Shown here piece after piece: positions 17,463-26,722 of a stretch of DNA of 64,000 nucleotides. Origin of the DNA: Chitinophaga pinensis (lineage in GTDB: Bacteria; Bacteroidota; Bacteroidia; UKL13-3). The translations under genes and the position numbers were made by a program. How positions within the stretch are numbered: position 1 is the first letter of the stretch; every line of letters starts with the position of its first letter. The stretch lies in NCBI GenBank assembly GCA_945860865.1, contig CAMARW010000009.1, forward strand, positions 1 through 64,000, given 5' to 3'. Under the pieces are notes generated by a model. That model ran no database searches and was not told where the DNA came from. It worked only from the letters and a program-made list of their open reading frames with translations.

Positions 17463-20400
17463 CTATTTTAATGTACGCTTTACCTCTATTTCTTCGTATG
17501 CTTCCACATAATCGCCTTCTCTCAAGTCGTTGTAATTGTGAATGGTTAATCCGCAATCAAATCCTTGGGCCACTTCTTTGGCATCATCTTTAAATCGTTT
17601 CAACGATGATAATGAGCCAGAGAATACTACTACACCATCTCTAATTAATCTGATTTTTGCGTTTCTAACTAATTTTCCATCAGTTACCATACAACCTGCA
17701 ACAGCACCCACTTTGGTAATTTTAAATACCTCGCGAATCTGTGCATTACCCAATATTTTCTCTTCAATGGTTGGTGCTAACATACCTTCGATGGCAGATT
17801 TTATCTCTTCGATTGCATTGTAAATAACTGAATACAAACGGATATCAATTGATTCAGTTTCTGCTAACTTTCTAGCCTGCGGACTAGGACGAACCTGGAA
17901 TCCTACAATAATGGCATCAGAAGCTGAAGCTAACATTACATCACTTTCAGAAATTTGCCCTACAGCCTTATAGATTACACTTAACTGAACTTCTGGTGTA
18001 GATAGTTTAATCAACGAATCTGCTAATGCTTCTACCGATCCATCAACGTCGCCTTTTACAATTACGTTTAATTCTTTAAAATTACCAATAGCTAAACGCC
18101 TACCAATTTCATCCAAGGTAATGTGTTTATTGGTTCTAATTCCTTGTTCGCGCTGCAACTGCTGACGTTTATTAGCAATTTCTTTTGCTTCTTGTTCATT
18201 TTTAGTTACAATAAAACGATCACCAGCTTGTGGTGCTTTATCAAATCCAAGTATTACAACAGGAGTACTTGGTCCGGCTGTTGTCATTTTCTTGCCACGT
18301 TCATCAAACATAGCGCGCACTTTACCATTGTTGGTACCTGCAAGAAGCGGGTCGCCAACACGCATGGTTCCACTTTGAACCATAACAGTGGTAACAATTC
18401 CTCTACCTTTATCAAGAGTGGCTTCAATAATATTTCCTACAGCGCGTTTATTAGGGTTGGCGGTAAGTTCAAGCATTTCTGCTTCTAATAACACTTTTTC
18501 TAATAACTCTTCGATACCTGTTCCTTTTTTCGCAGAAATTTCTTGACACTGGAATTTTCCACCCCACTCTTCCACCAAAATATTCATGGCAGAAAGCTGT
18601 TCTCTAATTCTATCAGGGTTGGCAGCATCTCTATCTATCTTGTTTAAAGCAAAAACGATAGGTACACCTGCAGCTTGCGCATGACTAATAGCTTCTTTGG
18701 TTTGAGGCATCACACTATCATCTGCTGCAATCACAATAATTACAATATCCGTTAATTTGGCACCACGTGCACGCATAGCAGTAAATGCCTCGTGCCCGGG
18801 AGTATCTAAGAATGTTATTTTCTTTCCATTATCTAGTTTTACTTCATAGGCACCAATATGCTGTGTAATACCACCCGCTTCACCTTTTACAACATTGGCA
18901 CTACGCACGTAATCTAGTAAAGAAGTTTTACCATGATCCACATGACCCATAACCGTAACAATAGGTGCACGCGATACAAGCGTATCTGGCTCATCTGCTT
19001 CTTCTTCAACAGCTTCAACCATTTCGGCCGAAACAAATTCTACCTCGAAACCAAATTCTTCAGCAACAATGGCAATGGTTTCTGCATCAAGTCTCTGATT
19101 AATAGAAACCATCATACCCAGTGTCATACAGGCACTAATAATTTGAGTAACTTGAAGGTTCATCATTTGCGCCAATTCATTGGCAGTTACAAACTCTGTT
19201 ACCTTTAGTTTATTCTTTTCCATTTCCTCTTGCATCATCGCTTCTTCTCGCTCATTGGCTTTAAAGTCGCGTTTTTGCTTGCGTAATTTGGATCGAACTG
19301 CACCTATGTTTGGATTTTTACTTCCTGGATTTAACCTGGCTAAGGTGGCTTTTAATTTATCTTGTATTTCCTTATCGCTAATTTCAGTTTTTTCTTCTGG
19401 CTTAGCAAAACGGTTGTTTCCTCCTGCTGCAGGTCCTTTTTGGAAACGATTTCCAGCTCCTTGTCCAGGACCTCTATTTGCGTTATTGCCTTGATAAGGC
19501 GGTCTATTGGCGTTATTAGGGTTATTTCCTTGATAAGGCGGTCTGTTGGTGTTGTTAGGATTATTACCTTGGTAATTGCTGCGTGGCTTATTGGGGTCTA
19601 CAGGTTTGTTAGGATCAACTCGCTGGTTATTGGCTTGATCTCCTCCAACAGGTTTACGTTTGCGTTTTCTACGGCCATTAGGATCATCACTGCTGGCAAC
19701 AGGGTTTTGTTTTTTGGCAGGAGTATCTTGTTTTAAAACAATTTTACCCATTACTTTTAAACCCTCAAGTTTCTCGTATTTTACCTCTTTAACGTTTGCC
19801 TCTTCATTTTCTATATGAATAGGAGCTGTTTCAATTATTTCTGGAGAGGCGGCTGGTGTTTCAATTGGTGCTTCAACAGCAGTTATAACTGCCTTGTTGG
19901 TTGGAGTAAAAGCGGCAGGTTCTGGCTTTTTTTCTTCAGTTTTTTTACCTTTAGACTTTGGCTTTTTGAGTGAATCTAGGTCAATTTTACCCATTACTTT
20001 TAACCCGCCTTCTTCTTTTGGCAATTCAGTTGCAGGAGCTTCAATTGGCAAAGATTTGTTCTCTGATTCTTCAGTAAGAATTGCTTTACTTTTGTGTTCC
20101 TCTTCTTTTTTAACTGGAGTGGTTTTTGCTTCTTTGATTTCTGCAACAATATTCTCCTTAATTTTGGCTGGAGCTATTTTTTCAGCAACTGGCGGGGTAT
20201 TTTCTTCAGGCTGAGAAACTTCTTTTGAATTAACTGTTTCGGTAGTGGGTTTATCAACCAAAGATGTTTCAGGTGCTTTTTTATTTTGAGTATCAACTAA
20301 ACCAGATTTGATAAAAATGCCTTCCTCATAATCTTCCTCTTCTACCTGAGTTACTTTGGCTTTGGGTAGTTCGTGAACAGTGTCTTTAGGTTTAATTCTA

Positions 20401-20612
20401 TCGCGACCTAATTTGTTTGCTTCGTCTTTAACTTTCTTTTCTGAAGAGTATTCAGACAAAAGGATACCGTATTGGTCTTCTGTTAGTTTAGTGGTAGGTT
20501 TAGCCTCAATGGCATGACCTTTTTTTGCCAAAAAGTCTATCAGTGTGGTCATCCCCACATTGAGTTCCTTCACTACGGCGTTCAATCTTTTTGTTCCTGT
20601 TGTTTCGCTCAT
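17463..20612 (-). CDS. infB: Translation initiation factor IF-2
   Basis: IF-2 is the GTPase that brings initiator tRNA to the ribosome. The 1049-residue protein has a long N-terminal region (about 1-545), then the G domain: GHVDHGKTS near residue 555, DTPGHEAF and NKIDRD. EF-Tu-like domains 2-4 follow to the end. The N-terminal region is Lys/Glu-rich, holds two copies of GLKVMGKI, and near residues 345-380 a run of YQGNNPNN repeats rich in Asn, Pro and Gly. Long variable N-termini are usual in this phylum. It is the third gene of rimP-nusA-infB. Confidence 0.97.
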   Translation of the reverse strand: MSETTGTKRLNAVVKELNVGMTTLIDFLAKKGHAIEAKPTTKLTEDQYGILLSEYSSEKKVKDEANKLGRDRIKPKDTVHELPKAKVTQVEEEDYEEGIFIKSGLVDTQNKKAPETSLVDKPTTETVNSKEVSQPEENTPPVAEKIAPAKIKENIVAEIKEAKTTPVKKEEEHKSKAILTEESENKSLPIEAPATELPKEEGGLKVMGKIDLDSLKKPKSKGKKTEEKKPEPAAFTPTNKAVITAVEAPIETPAASPEIIETAPIHIENEEANVKEVKYEKLEGLKVMGKIVLKQDTPAKKQNPVASSDDPNGRRKRKRKPVGGDQANNQRVDPNKPVDPNKPRSNYQGNNPNNTNRPPYQGNNPNNANRPPYQGNNANRGPGQGAGNRFQKGPAAGGNNRFAKPEEKTEISDKEIQDKLKATLARLNPGSKNPNIGAVRSKLRKQKRDFKANEREEAMMQEEMEKNKLKVTEFVTANELAQMMNLQVTQIISACMTLGMMVSINQRLDAETIAIVAEEFGFEVEFVSAEMVEAVEEEADEPDTLVSRAPIVTVMGHVDHGKTSLLDYVRSANVVKGEAGGITQHIGAYEVKLDNGKKITFLDTPGHEAFTAMRARGAKLTDIVIIVIAADDSVMPQTKEAISHAQAAGVPIVFALNKIDRDAANPDRIREQLSAMNILVEEWGGKFQCQEISAKKGTGIEELLEKVLLEAEMLELTANPNKRAVGNIIEATLDKGRGIVTTVMVQSGTMRVGDPLLAGTNNGKVRAMFDERGKKMTTAGPSTPVVILGFDKAPQAGDRFIVTKNEQEAKEIANKRQQLQREQGIRTNKHITLDEIGRRLAIGNFKELNVIVKGDVDGSVEALADSLIKLSTPEVQLSVIYKAVGQISESDVMLASASDAIIVGFQVRPSPQARKLAETESIDIRLYSVIYNAIEEIKSAIEGMLAPTIEEKILGNAQIREVFKITKVGAVAGCMVTDGKLVRNAKIRLIRDGVVVFSGSLSSLKRFKDDAKEVAQGFDCGLTIHNYNDLREGDYVEAYEEIEVKRTLK

Positions 20613-20708
20613 TATGCGCTATTTCGTCCTAAAATTACTGCGAATATCGGTATTATTCATGGATATTCAACATGAAGGCTTTTGGCCAATTTATTTAAAC
20701 AACCCATG

Positions 20709-21944
20709 TTATTCAAACTCTGCTTCAAGAATTCTGCGCACTTCTTGCACAGTTTCCTCTTCTAGCTCAGTTCTGCGCACCAACTCTTCATTGGGAACTT
20801 GTAAAACACTTTTAGCAGTATCTAACCCAATTCCTTTTAATTCGTCGATAATCCAGCTATCTATTTCATCTGTAAATTCATCTAAGTCGATATCTTCCTC
20901 TTCTGTTTCAGCTTCACGGTAAACATCAATTTCGTATCCAGCTAATTTACCTGCCAATTTAATATTATGCCCACCTTTACCGATAGCCAAAGAAACTTGG
21001 TCGGGTTTTAAAAATACCGAAACGCGTTTTTTGTTTTCGTCTATTTTAATAGAAGAAACTTTAGCCGGACTCAAAGCTCTTTGAACCAACAAACTTGGGT
21101 TTCCGGTATAGTTAATTACGTCAATATTTTCATTTCTAAGTTCACGAACGATGCCATGAATACGGGAGCCCTTCATGCCCACACAAGCACCTACGGGATC
21201 AATTCTATCATCGTAGCTTTCTACAGCAACTTTGGCTCTTTCTCCTGGTTCTCTAACTACATTTTTGATGCTTATTAAGCCATCAATAATTTCGGGAACT
21301 TCTTGTTCAAATAATCTTTCTAAGAAAACACCAGCAGTTCTGCTTAAAATAATTCTTGGGTTGCCATTGTGCATTTCTACTTTAAGCACAACTGAGCGAA
21401 TAGCATCTCCTTTTTTGTAAAAATCTGCTGGAATCATTTCAGTTTTTGGAAGAATAAGTTCGTTGCCTTCATCATCCAATACCATAATCTCTTTTTTCCA
21501 GATTTGATATACTTCACCTGCAATAATTTCGCCAACTCTGTCTTTATATTTTTTGTAGAATTCGTCTTTTTCTAATTCTAAAACTTTAGATAAAAGGGTT
21601 TGACGAGCAGATAATACAGCTCTTCTACCAAAAATTTGTAAGCCAACTTCTTGGGTTACATCTTCTCCAATTTCAAAATCGGGTTCTATTTTTACGGCAT
21701 CAGAATAAGCTATCTGCGTATTTTCATCTTCCACTTCGCCATCATGCACAATGTTTCTATTGTGCCAAATTTCTAAATCTCCCGATTTATCGTTAATAAT
21801 TACGTCAAAATTTTCGTCGCTGTTGTAACGTTTACGAAGCATGCCTCTAAACACATCTTCCAACACGCGCTGCATGGTTGCGCGGTCTATGTTTTTGAAC
21901 TCTTTAAACTCACTAAAGGAGTCTATCAATCCTACACTGTGCAT
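20709..21944 (-). CDS. nusA: Transcription elongation/termination factor NusA
   Basis: The 411-residue protein has the N-terminal RNA polymerase-binding domain, an S1 domain (about 130-200), then two KH domains with DPVGACVGMKGSRI and SLAIGKGGHNIKLAGKLAGYEIDV. An acidic short C-terminal part follows (LDEFTDEIDSW...). NusA modulates pausing, termination and antitermination. It lies 19 bases after rimP and 96 before infB. In Escherichia coli the equivalent operon is controlled by NusA itself in its leader; a terminator-like hairpin in the leader here makes the same idea testable. Confidence 0.97.
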   Translation of the reverse strand: MHSVGLIDSFSEFKEFKNIDRATMQRVLEDVFRGMLRKRYNSDENFDVIINDKSGDLEIWHNRNIVHDGEVEDENTQIAYSDAVKIEPDFEIGEDVTQEVGLQIFGRRAVLSARQTLLSKVLELEKDEFYKKYKDRVGEIIAGEVYQIWKKEIMVLDDEGNELILPKTEMIPADFYKKGDAIRSVVLKVEMHNGNPRIILSRTAGVFLERLFEQEVPEIIDGLISIKNVVREPGERAKVAVESYDDRIDPVGACVGMKGSRIHGIVRELRNENIDVINYTGNPSLLVQRALSPAKVSSIKIDENKKRVSVFLKPDQVSLAIGKGGHNIKLAGKLAGYEIDVYREAETEEEDIDLDEFTDEIDSWIIDELKGIGLDTAKSVLQVPNEELVRRTELEEETVQEVRRILEAEFE

Positions 21945-21963
21945 ATTCTCTAAATTTTAAATT

Positions 21964-22428
21964 TTAATTAAATGAAACCATTACCAAGGAAGTTTCTATA
22001 TCTGCTAATACAATCTCTTTTATTACAGGCTCCTTGGCGTTGTAAGCTTTTTTCTTGTCTTTTAAATGTAAGGTAAGTACCCCATTAGCAAATGCAATTA
22101 ATTTCCCTAATAATTCTGTTTTTGCTTTTAAGGTAATTTGCAATTCTCTGCCAACATGTTTGGGATATTGCCTTTCTAATAATAGCGGCTTATCTATACC
22201 CGGCGACGAAACTTCTAGTTTGTAGGGGGTGTCTCCAAAATCTAATTCGTCTAATTTGTTAGATAGGTGTTTATTCAATTTCCTGCATTGCTCAATCGTT
22301 AGCGATTCATCGCTATCAATCATTACCAATAGCTTTCCTCCACTGGGTTTGTAATCAATGTCTACAATAAAAACAGAGGGTTCTAAAACCTCCGCACTCC
22401 ACTCTTTTAGCTGTTCTACAATTTGCAT
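21964..22428 (-). CDS. rimP: Ribosome maturation factor RimP
   Basis: RimP helps assemble the 30S subunit. The protein has the two-domain RimP layout: an alpha/beta domain with VFIVDIDYKPSGGKLLVMIDSDESLTIEQC and LEVSSPGIDKPL, then a small SH3-like domain. The ORF track starts at 22470, but that would translate straight through a 10-bp hairpin and lies only about ten bases beyond a consensus promoter. The ATG at 22428 (MQIVEQLKEW, 154 residues) agrees with the family's usual start. It is the first gene of the rimP-nusA-infB operon. Confidence 0.93.
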   Translation of the reverse strand: MQIVEQLKEWSAEVLEPSVFIVDIDYKPSGGKLLVMIDSDESLTIEQCRKLNKHLSNKLDELDFGDTPYKLEVSSPGIDKPLLLERQYPKHVGRELQITLKAKTELLGKLIAFANGVLTLHLKDKKKAYNAKEPVIKEIVLADIETSLVMVSFN

Positions 22429-22432
22429 AGTT

Positions 22433-22462
22433 AACAAAAGAGGGGACTTTTGGTCCCCTCTT
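22433..22462 (-). terminator. Terminator-like hairpin in the rimP leader (possible attenuator)
   Basis: On the minus strand AAGAGGGGAC pairs perfectly with GTCCCCTCTT across a five-base loop and is followed by TTGTT, giving a U-tract UUUUGUU. It lies between a consensus promoter and the rimP ATG, nine bases before the ATG. It may end the prolyl oligopeptidase transcript as well. Its position inside the leader is what makes an attenuation role possible. Confidence 0.7.
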
Positions 22463-22480
22463 AATCTCATAATAACTTTA

Positions 22481-22510
22481 CAAATATAGCTAATTACAAC
22501 TGAGTTGCAA
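22481..22510 (-). promoter_or_regulatory. Promoter of the rimP-nusA-infB operon
   Basis: The minus strand reads TTG, exactly 19 bases, then TATATTTG, a full match to the Bacteroidota TTG-N19-TAnnTTTG pattern. Transcription should start near 22475, giving a leader of about 45 bases that contains the hairpin at 22433-22462. Confidence 0.75.
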
Positions 22511-22537
22511 GCAAAATTTAACTTTTATAATCTAAAC

Positions 22538-24685
22538 CTATTTTGTGTGGTGTAAAATAAATCCAAACATATCTGCCGCATCCTCAATCAATTTGGCTGT
22601 TGGTTTACCTGCTCCATGTCCGGCTTTGGTATCTATCCTAATTAGCACTGGGCTCTCTTTAGCAAACTCACTTGCTTGCAGGGTGGCAGCAAATTTAAAA
22701 GAATGCGCAGGAACCACCCTATCGTCGTGGTCGGCTGTCATAATTAAGGTAGCAGGATATTTTACGTCCTTTTTCACATTGTGTAAAGGCGAGTATTTAA
22801 TGAGGTATTCAAACTGTTCTTTGTCCTCGCTGCTACCGTATTCTACAGCCCAACCCCAGCCAATGGTAAATTTGTGGTAACGCAACATATCTAGCACGCC
22901 CACTGCGGGTATGGCAGCGGCAAATAATTCTGGTCTTTGGGTCATACAAGCGCCTACTAATAGTCCGCCATTAGAGCCCCCATGAATAGCTAAATGTTTG
23001 CTACTGGTATATTTTTCGGCAATTAAAAATTCTGCTGCGGCAATAAAATCATCAAATACATTTTGCTTTTTTGCTAACATACCTGCTTTATGCCAATCTT
23101 CTCCATACTCGCCCCCACCGCGTAAATTAGCAATTACATAAATACCACCTTGCTCCATAAACGCTAACCTCGAAATGCTAAAAGAAGGCGTGAGGCTGAT
23201 ATTAAAACCGCCATAACCATATAATAAAGTAGGATTATTTCCGTCTAATTTTAATCCTTTTTTGTGAATAATAAACATCGGAATTTTAGTACCATCCTTA
23301 CTCGAATAAAATACTTGTTTGGTTTCAAATGCTTCCGTATTAAATGGATATTTTACTTCTTTGAGCCAGTCTGTTTGGGTTCCTTCGTTTATATTGTATA
23401 GTTTTATTTTACTTGGTTCAGTAAAAGAAACAAAATTATAGCTTATAATATTTTCTCCTTTATTGGTGCCAGATAAGCCAACAGTGCCAATACCCGGAAG
23501 GTCTATGTTGTGCAATAATTTCCCTTTAATATCAAAATGTTTTAACCTATTGCTGGCATCTACCAAAAAGGAAGCTATTAAATGGGTTTCGTTGGCAATC
23601 ACTACGTTTTCCAGTAAGTTATCGCCTTCAGGAATAATGCTTATCCAGTTTTGTACCTCTGTTTTTTTAGGGTTTATGGCCACTAGCTTGTATTTAGGTG
23701 CATTTAAATCGGTTCTAACCAAAATATTATCACCCTCATTCCCTACAATATCAAAATTATTTTCGAAGCCTTTGCAGAGTATAGAGAAACCTGCCTGACT
23801 TATTTTTTGACTTGGGTTTAGACCAGATAAGTCTTTTACCCAAATTTCGTTGCCCGATGTGCCTTCAGAAATATTTATAAACAGGAAGCGTTCATCATCT
23901 GTAATGCCTGCGTTAAAATAGCGCAAGGGATTTTTCTTGTCTTCAAATACAAGTACATCTTCACTTTGGTCTGAACCAAGATTATGATAATATATTTTCA
24001 TAAACTCGTTCTGGTTACTGAAGTCTTTTCCTTTGGCAGGTTCATCGTACCTGCTATAAAAAAAGCCATTTCCCAACCAGGTGGCTCCACTAAATTTAAC
24101 CCAATTTATTTGGTCTTTAATTTTAGTTTTATTGGCTACATCCATGATAAAAATCTCATTCCAATCACTACCAGATTTGGCTATACCCACGGCTGCATAT
24201 TGGTGGTTTTTGCTAAAGCTTAAACTTGCTAAAGAAACCGTTCCGTCATCCGATAATTTATTGGGGTCTAAGAAAATTTCGGCATTTTGGTAGTTGTTTA
24301 AATCTTTGGTTCTATATAATACACTCTGGTTTTGTAAGCCATCATTTTTATAAAAATAATAATAATCGCCTTCTTTGGTTGGCGAGCTATATTTGGCATA
24401 ATTCCAGATTTCTGTGAGGCGTTTTTTAAGGGCGCTTCTGCTTTCAATTTGCGCTAAGTAATCAGTTGTAACCTTATTTTGGTTTTGCACCCATTGCAAT
24501 ACCTCGGGGGCGGTATCGTTTTCTAGCCAGCGGTAAGGATCAGAAATTTGGGTGCCAAAATAATTGTCGGTGGTGCTATCCTGCGCACTTGTTGGCAAAC
24601 TTTGTAGTTTTATTTCTTGTTTGTTCATGTTTGTTTGGCAGGCCGATAAAGTTAATAGTCCTGCTATAATTAAACTTGTTTTCAT
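22538..24685 (-). CDS. Prolyl oligopeptidase family serine peptidase (S9), lipoprotein
   Basis: The enzyme cleaves short proline-containing peptides. Residues 1-20 form a lipoprotein signal with lipobox LSAC, so the protein should be in the cell envelope. The start is taken at the ATG at 24685 (MKTSLIIAGLL), nine codons inside the track ORF, because it gives the clean signal. A beta-propeller follows (DPYRWLEND, with the usual N-terminal start), then an alpha/beta-hydrolase domain with GGSNGGLLVGA (Ser), TADHDDRVVPAHS (Asp) and KAGHGAGKP (His). The triad is complete. It is transcribed alone, upstream of the rimP operon. Confidence 0.93.
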   Translation of the reverse strand: MKTSLIIAGLLTLSACQTNMNKQEIKLQSLPTSAQDSTTDNYFGTQISDPYRWLENDTAPEVLQWVQNQNKVTTDYLAQIESRSALKKRLTEIWNYAKYSSPTKEGDYYYFYKNDGLQNQSVLYRTKDLNNYQNAEIFLDPNKLSDDGTVSLASLSFSKNHQYAAVGIAKSGSDWNEIFIMDVANKTKIKDQINWVKFSGATWLGNGFFYSRYDEPAKGKDFSNQNEFMKIYYHNLGSDQSEDVLVFEDKKNPLRYFNAGITDDERFLFINISEGTSGNEIWVKDLSGLNPSQKISQAGFSILCKGFENNFDIVGNEGDNILVRTDLNAPKYKLVAINPKKTEVQNWISIIPEGDNLLENVVIANETHLIASFLVDASNRLKHFDIKGKLLHNIDLPGIGTVGLSGTNKGENIISYNFVSFTEPSKIKLYNINEGTQTDWLKEVKYPFNTEAFETKQVFYSSKDGTKIPMFIIHKKGLKLDGNNPTLLYGYGGFNISLTPSFSISRLAFMEQGGIYVIANLRGGGEYGEDWHKAGMLAKKQNVFDDFIAAAEFLIAEKYTSSKHLAIHGGSNGGLLVGACMTQRPELFAAAIPAVGVLDMLRYHKFTIGWGWAVEYGSSEDKEQFEYLIKYSPLHNVKKDVKYPATLIMTADHDDRVVPAHSFKFAATLQASEFAKESPVLIRIDTKAGHGAGKPTAKLIEDAADMFGFILHHTK

Positions 24686-24854
24686 GCATATTTTTTTTCG
24701 AAAATAAGCCAAATTTGAGCACTTTTACTACAATATTTTTTGATGAAAATTGCTTTTCGTTCAGACTAAATCAAAATAAACTTTTCTTTATTTTTTGTTA
24801 AAGGTTTGCAATTAATTTAAAGAACCACTTTATTGCCAATTGAAACAAAAAAAC

Positions 24855-25412
24855 ATGAAAAAATTTACAATTAAATTGGCAATCATTGCCATGGCATTAT
24901 TTGCCAATTTTGCGGCTAAGGCCCAAGTAGAATTTTACCATTCTCTAGGTGGAGCGGCTTATTCTTCAATCAATTCGGGCGGAGGATACGCAATTGGCTA
25001 CTCTCCTCGTTTAAACCTAACAGAATTATCTGATGAAGTTAGTGTTTCTGTAGGTTCTCACGTTGGCTTAGGTTTTTCTATGTCGGCAAACTCTCAAACT
25101 GGTGGAAGCGGAAGTTTTGTATTGGATTTACCTTTGGTGGCCGAATTAAATTTTGGACATGCTAGCAGTGAAAATTCATCGGTGGGTTTTGGAGGCTTTG
25201 TAGGAGCTGGTTTTGGTTTTAATAGAATGAGTTATTCAGATAATTTTGGTTCTGACAGCAGAAGTGCTACTGGTTTAGTATTAAATGGTGGTTTTAGAAC
25301 TAATTTAATTAGAGAACAATCTGTTACTTTGAGGATTTCATATATGTTAGCTTCAGATGGTAAAGGAGATATTTTTGGTCTTGGTTTATTATATAACCTC
25401 GGCGATTTTTAG
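24855..25412 (+). CDS. Outer membrane beta-barrel protein, unknown role
   Basis: The 185-residue protein begins MKKFTIKLAIIAMALFANFAAKAQ, a clear Sec signal peptide. The track's TTG at 24840 adds five codons and is less likely than the ATG at 24855. The mature part is made of alternating small/aromatic strands with Gly and Ser turns (VGFGGFVGAGFGFNRMSYSD, LRISYMLASDGKGDIFGLGLLYNLGDF regions), as in eight-stranded outer-membrane barrels. It is divergent from the prolyl oligopeptidase gene and closed by a strong terminator. No specific family is recognised. Confidence 0.75.
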   Translation: MKKFTIKLAIIAMALFANFAAKAQVEFYHSLGGAAYSSINSGGGYAIGYSPRLNLTELSDEVSVSVGSHVGLGFSMSANSQTGGSGSFVLDLPLVAELNFGHASSENSSVGFGGFVGAGFGFNRMSYSDNFGSDSRSATGLVLNGGFRTNLIREQSVTLRISYMLASDGKGDIFGLGLLYNLGDF

Positions 25413-25426
25413 TTAGAAATCTTACA

Positions 25427-25468
25427 TAAAAAAAGGGCAGTATAACTTAGTTATGCTGCCCTTTTTTT
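25427..25468. terminator. Bidirectional terminator between barrel gene and sod
   Basis: AGGGCAGTATAAC pairs with GTTATGCTGCCCT (one G-U type mismatch), flanked by A7 and T7. It sits between two convergent genes and can serve both. Confidence 0.9.
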
Positions 25469-25482
25469 GTAATAAGCAAATA

Positions 25483-26091
25483 CTATAAAGCTGCTTCGTA
25501 TCTGCGGCTTACTTCGTCCCAGTTAATTACACTCCAGAAGGCTGTCATGTAATCTGGTCTGCGGTTTTGGTAATGCAAATAATAGGCATGCTCCCAAACA
25601 TCGCAACCCATAATTGGCGTTCCCGGACATTCAGCAATATCCATTAAAGGATTATCTTGGTTGGGTGTAGAGCAAACACATAAAGTTTTATCTGCTTTTA
25701 CGCATAACCAAGCCCAGCCCGAACCAAAACGAGTGGCACCTGCCTTGTTAAAATCTTCTTTAAATTTATCCCAACCACCTAATTGGCTTGTAATGGCATC
25801 CATTAATTTGCCGCTAGGCATGCCGACTGCGTTAGGCGCCATAATACTCCAAAAAAGACTGTGGTTAAAATGTCCACCGCCATTGTTGCGCACCGCCATT
25901 GGATATTTGCTTATATTTTTGCAAATATCTTCAATGCTTGCGTTTTCGCCATCTGTGCCGGCAAGGGCAGCGTTTAGGTTAGTAACGTAAGCGTTGTGGT
26001 GCTTGCTATGATGGATTTCCATGGTGCGCGCATCTATATGCGGCTCCAATGCAGTGTACTCGTATGCGAGTTTTGGTAATTCAAATGCCAT
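25483..26091 (-). CDS. Superoxide dismutase (Fe/Mn family)
   Basis: The enzyme converts superoxide to oxygen and peroxide. The start is taken at 26091 ([17 protein letters not shown], about 202 residues) because it matches the family; the track adds 14 codons. Metal ligands are visible: His27 in EIHHSKHH, His in NHSLFW, Asp and His in [18 protein letters not shown]. The second shell [11 protein letters not shown] and GSGWAWL are standard. The metal cannot be decided with confidence from these motifs. There is no signal peptide, so it is cytoplasmic. Confidence 0.95.
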   Translation of the reverse strand: MAFELPKLAYEYTALEPHIDARTMEIHHSKHHNAYVTNLNAALAGTDGENASIEDICKNISKYPMAVRNNGGGHFNHSLFWSIMAPNAVGMPSGKLMDAITSQLGGWDKFKEDFNKAGATRFGSGWAWLCVKADKTLCVCSTPNQDNPLMDIAECPGTPIMGCDVWEHAYYLHYQNRRPDYMTAFWSVINWDEVSRRYEAAL

Positions 26092-26163
26092 AATTTTTTT
26101 ATTGTTTAGAATTGCGAATATAGATAGAAACACCTTGTGTGGAACAAAGTTTTTTTTACATAT

Positions 26164-26607
26164 TTACCGTAATTTTTTAAAAAAAGCCTTCAATAACGCC
26201 TCCGATTCTTGTGCCATTATGCCGGCCCTTACTTGGGTTTTGGGGTGCATTATATCCATATTGTGGTGCGTAAAACCACGTTTTTTATCGGCTGAGCCAA
26301 AAACCAACGCTGCTGGTTTTGACCAAAAGATGGCGCCAGCGCACATAATACAGGGCTCTAGCGTAACATATAAGGTGCAATCTGTGAGATATTTTGCGCC
26401 TAAATAATTGGCCGCAGCTGTTATGGCTTGCATCTCGGCATGGGCCGTTACATCGTTTAATTGCTCTGTTAAATTATGGCCTTTACCAATAATGGTATTG
26501 TTACAAACCACCACGGCCCCTACTGGCACTTCGCCCAAATCATAGGCTTTTTGGGCTTCTTTTAGCGCCTCCCGCATAAACCACTCATCAGTAAATAACT
26601 CTTCCAT
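26164..26607 (-). CDS. tadA: tRNA-specific adenosine deaminase TadA
   Basis: The 147-residue zinc deaminase converts A34 to inosine in the tRNA-Arg anticodon. The zinc site is HAE (56-58) and PCIMC (Cys86, Cys89), with VPVGAVVV upstream and ALVFGSADKKRG downstream, the latter typical of TadA. A guanine deaminase or related nucleoside deaminase is the alternative, less likely from these motifs. A consensus TAATTTTG box (26612-26619) ends four bases before the ATG, so the transcript may be leaderless. Confidence 0.9.
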   Translation of the reverse strand: MEELFTDEWFMREALKEAQKAYDLGEVPVGAVVVCNNTIIGKGHNLTEQLNDVTAHAEMQAITAAANYLGAKYLTDCTLYVTLEPCIMCAGAIFWSKPAALVFGSADKKRGFTHHNMDIMHPKTQVRAGIMAQESEALLKAFFKKLR

Positions 26608-26722
26608 GCGTCAAAATTATAGTAATGTGAGTAGAATGTTGCTTCAATGATTTATTTCTTTCATATTTTAACGTAAAATTGCGTAATTGTAATTCATTCT
26701 ATTAATATAAACTGTATAAAAA

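Noticed and set aside
19483-19580. Possible CRISPR-like or mobile repeat
   Set aside because: The repeat is coding (IF-2 Asn/Pro/Gly tract), short, contiguous and without spacers.
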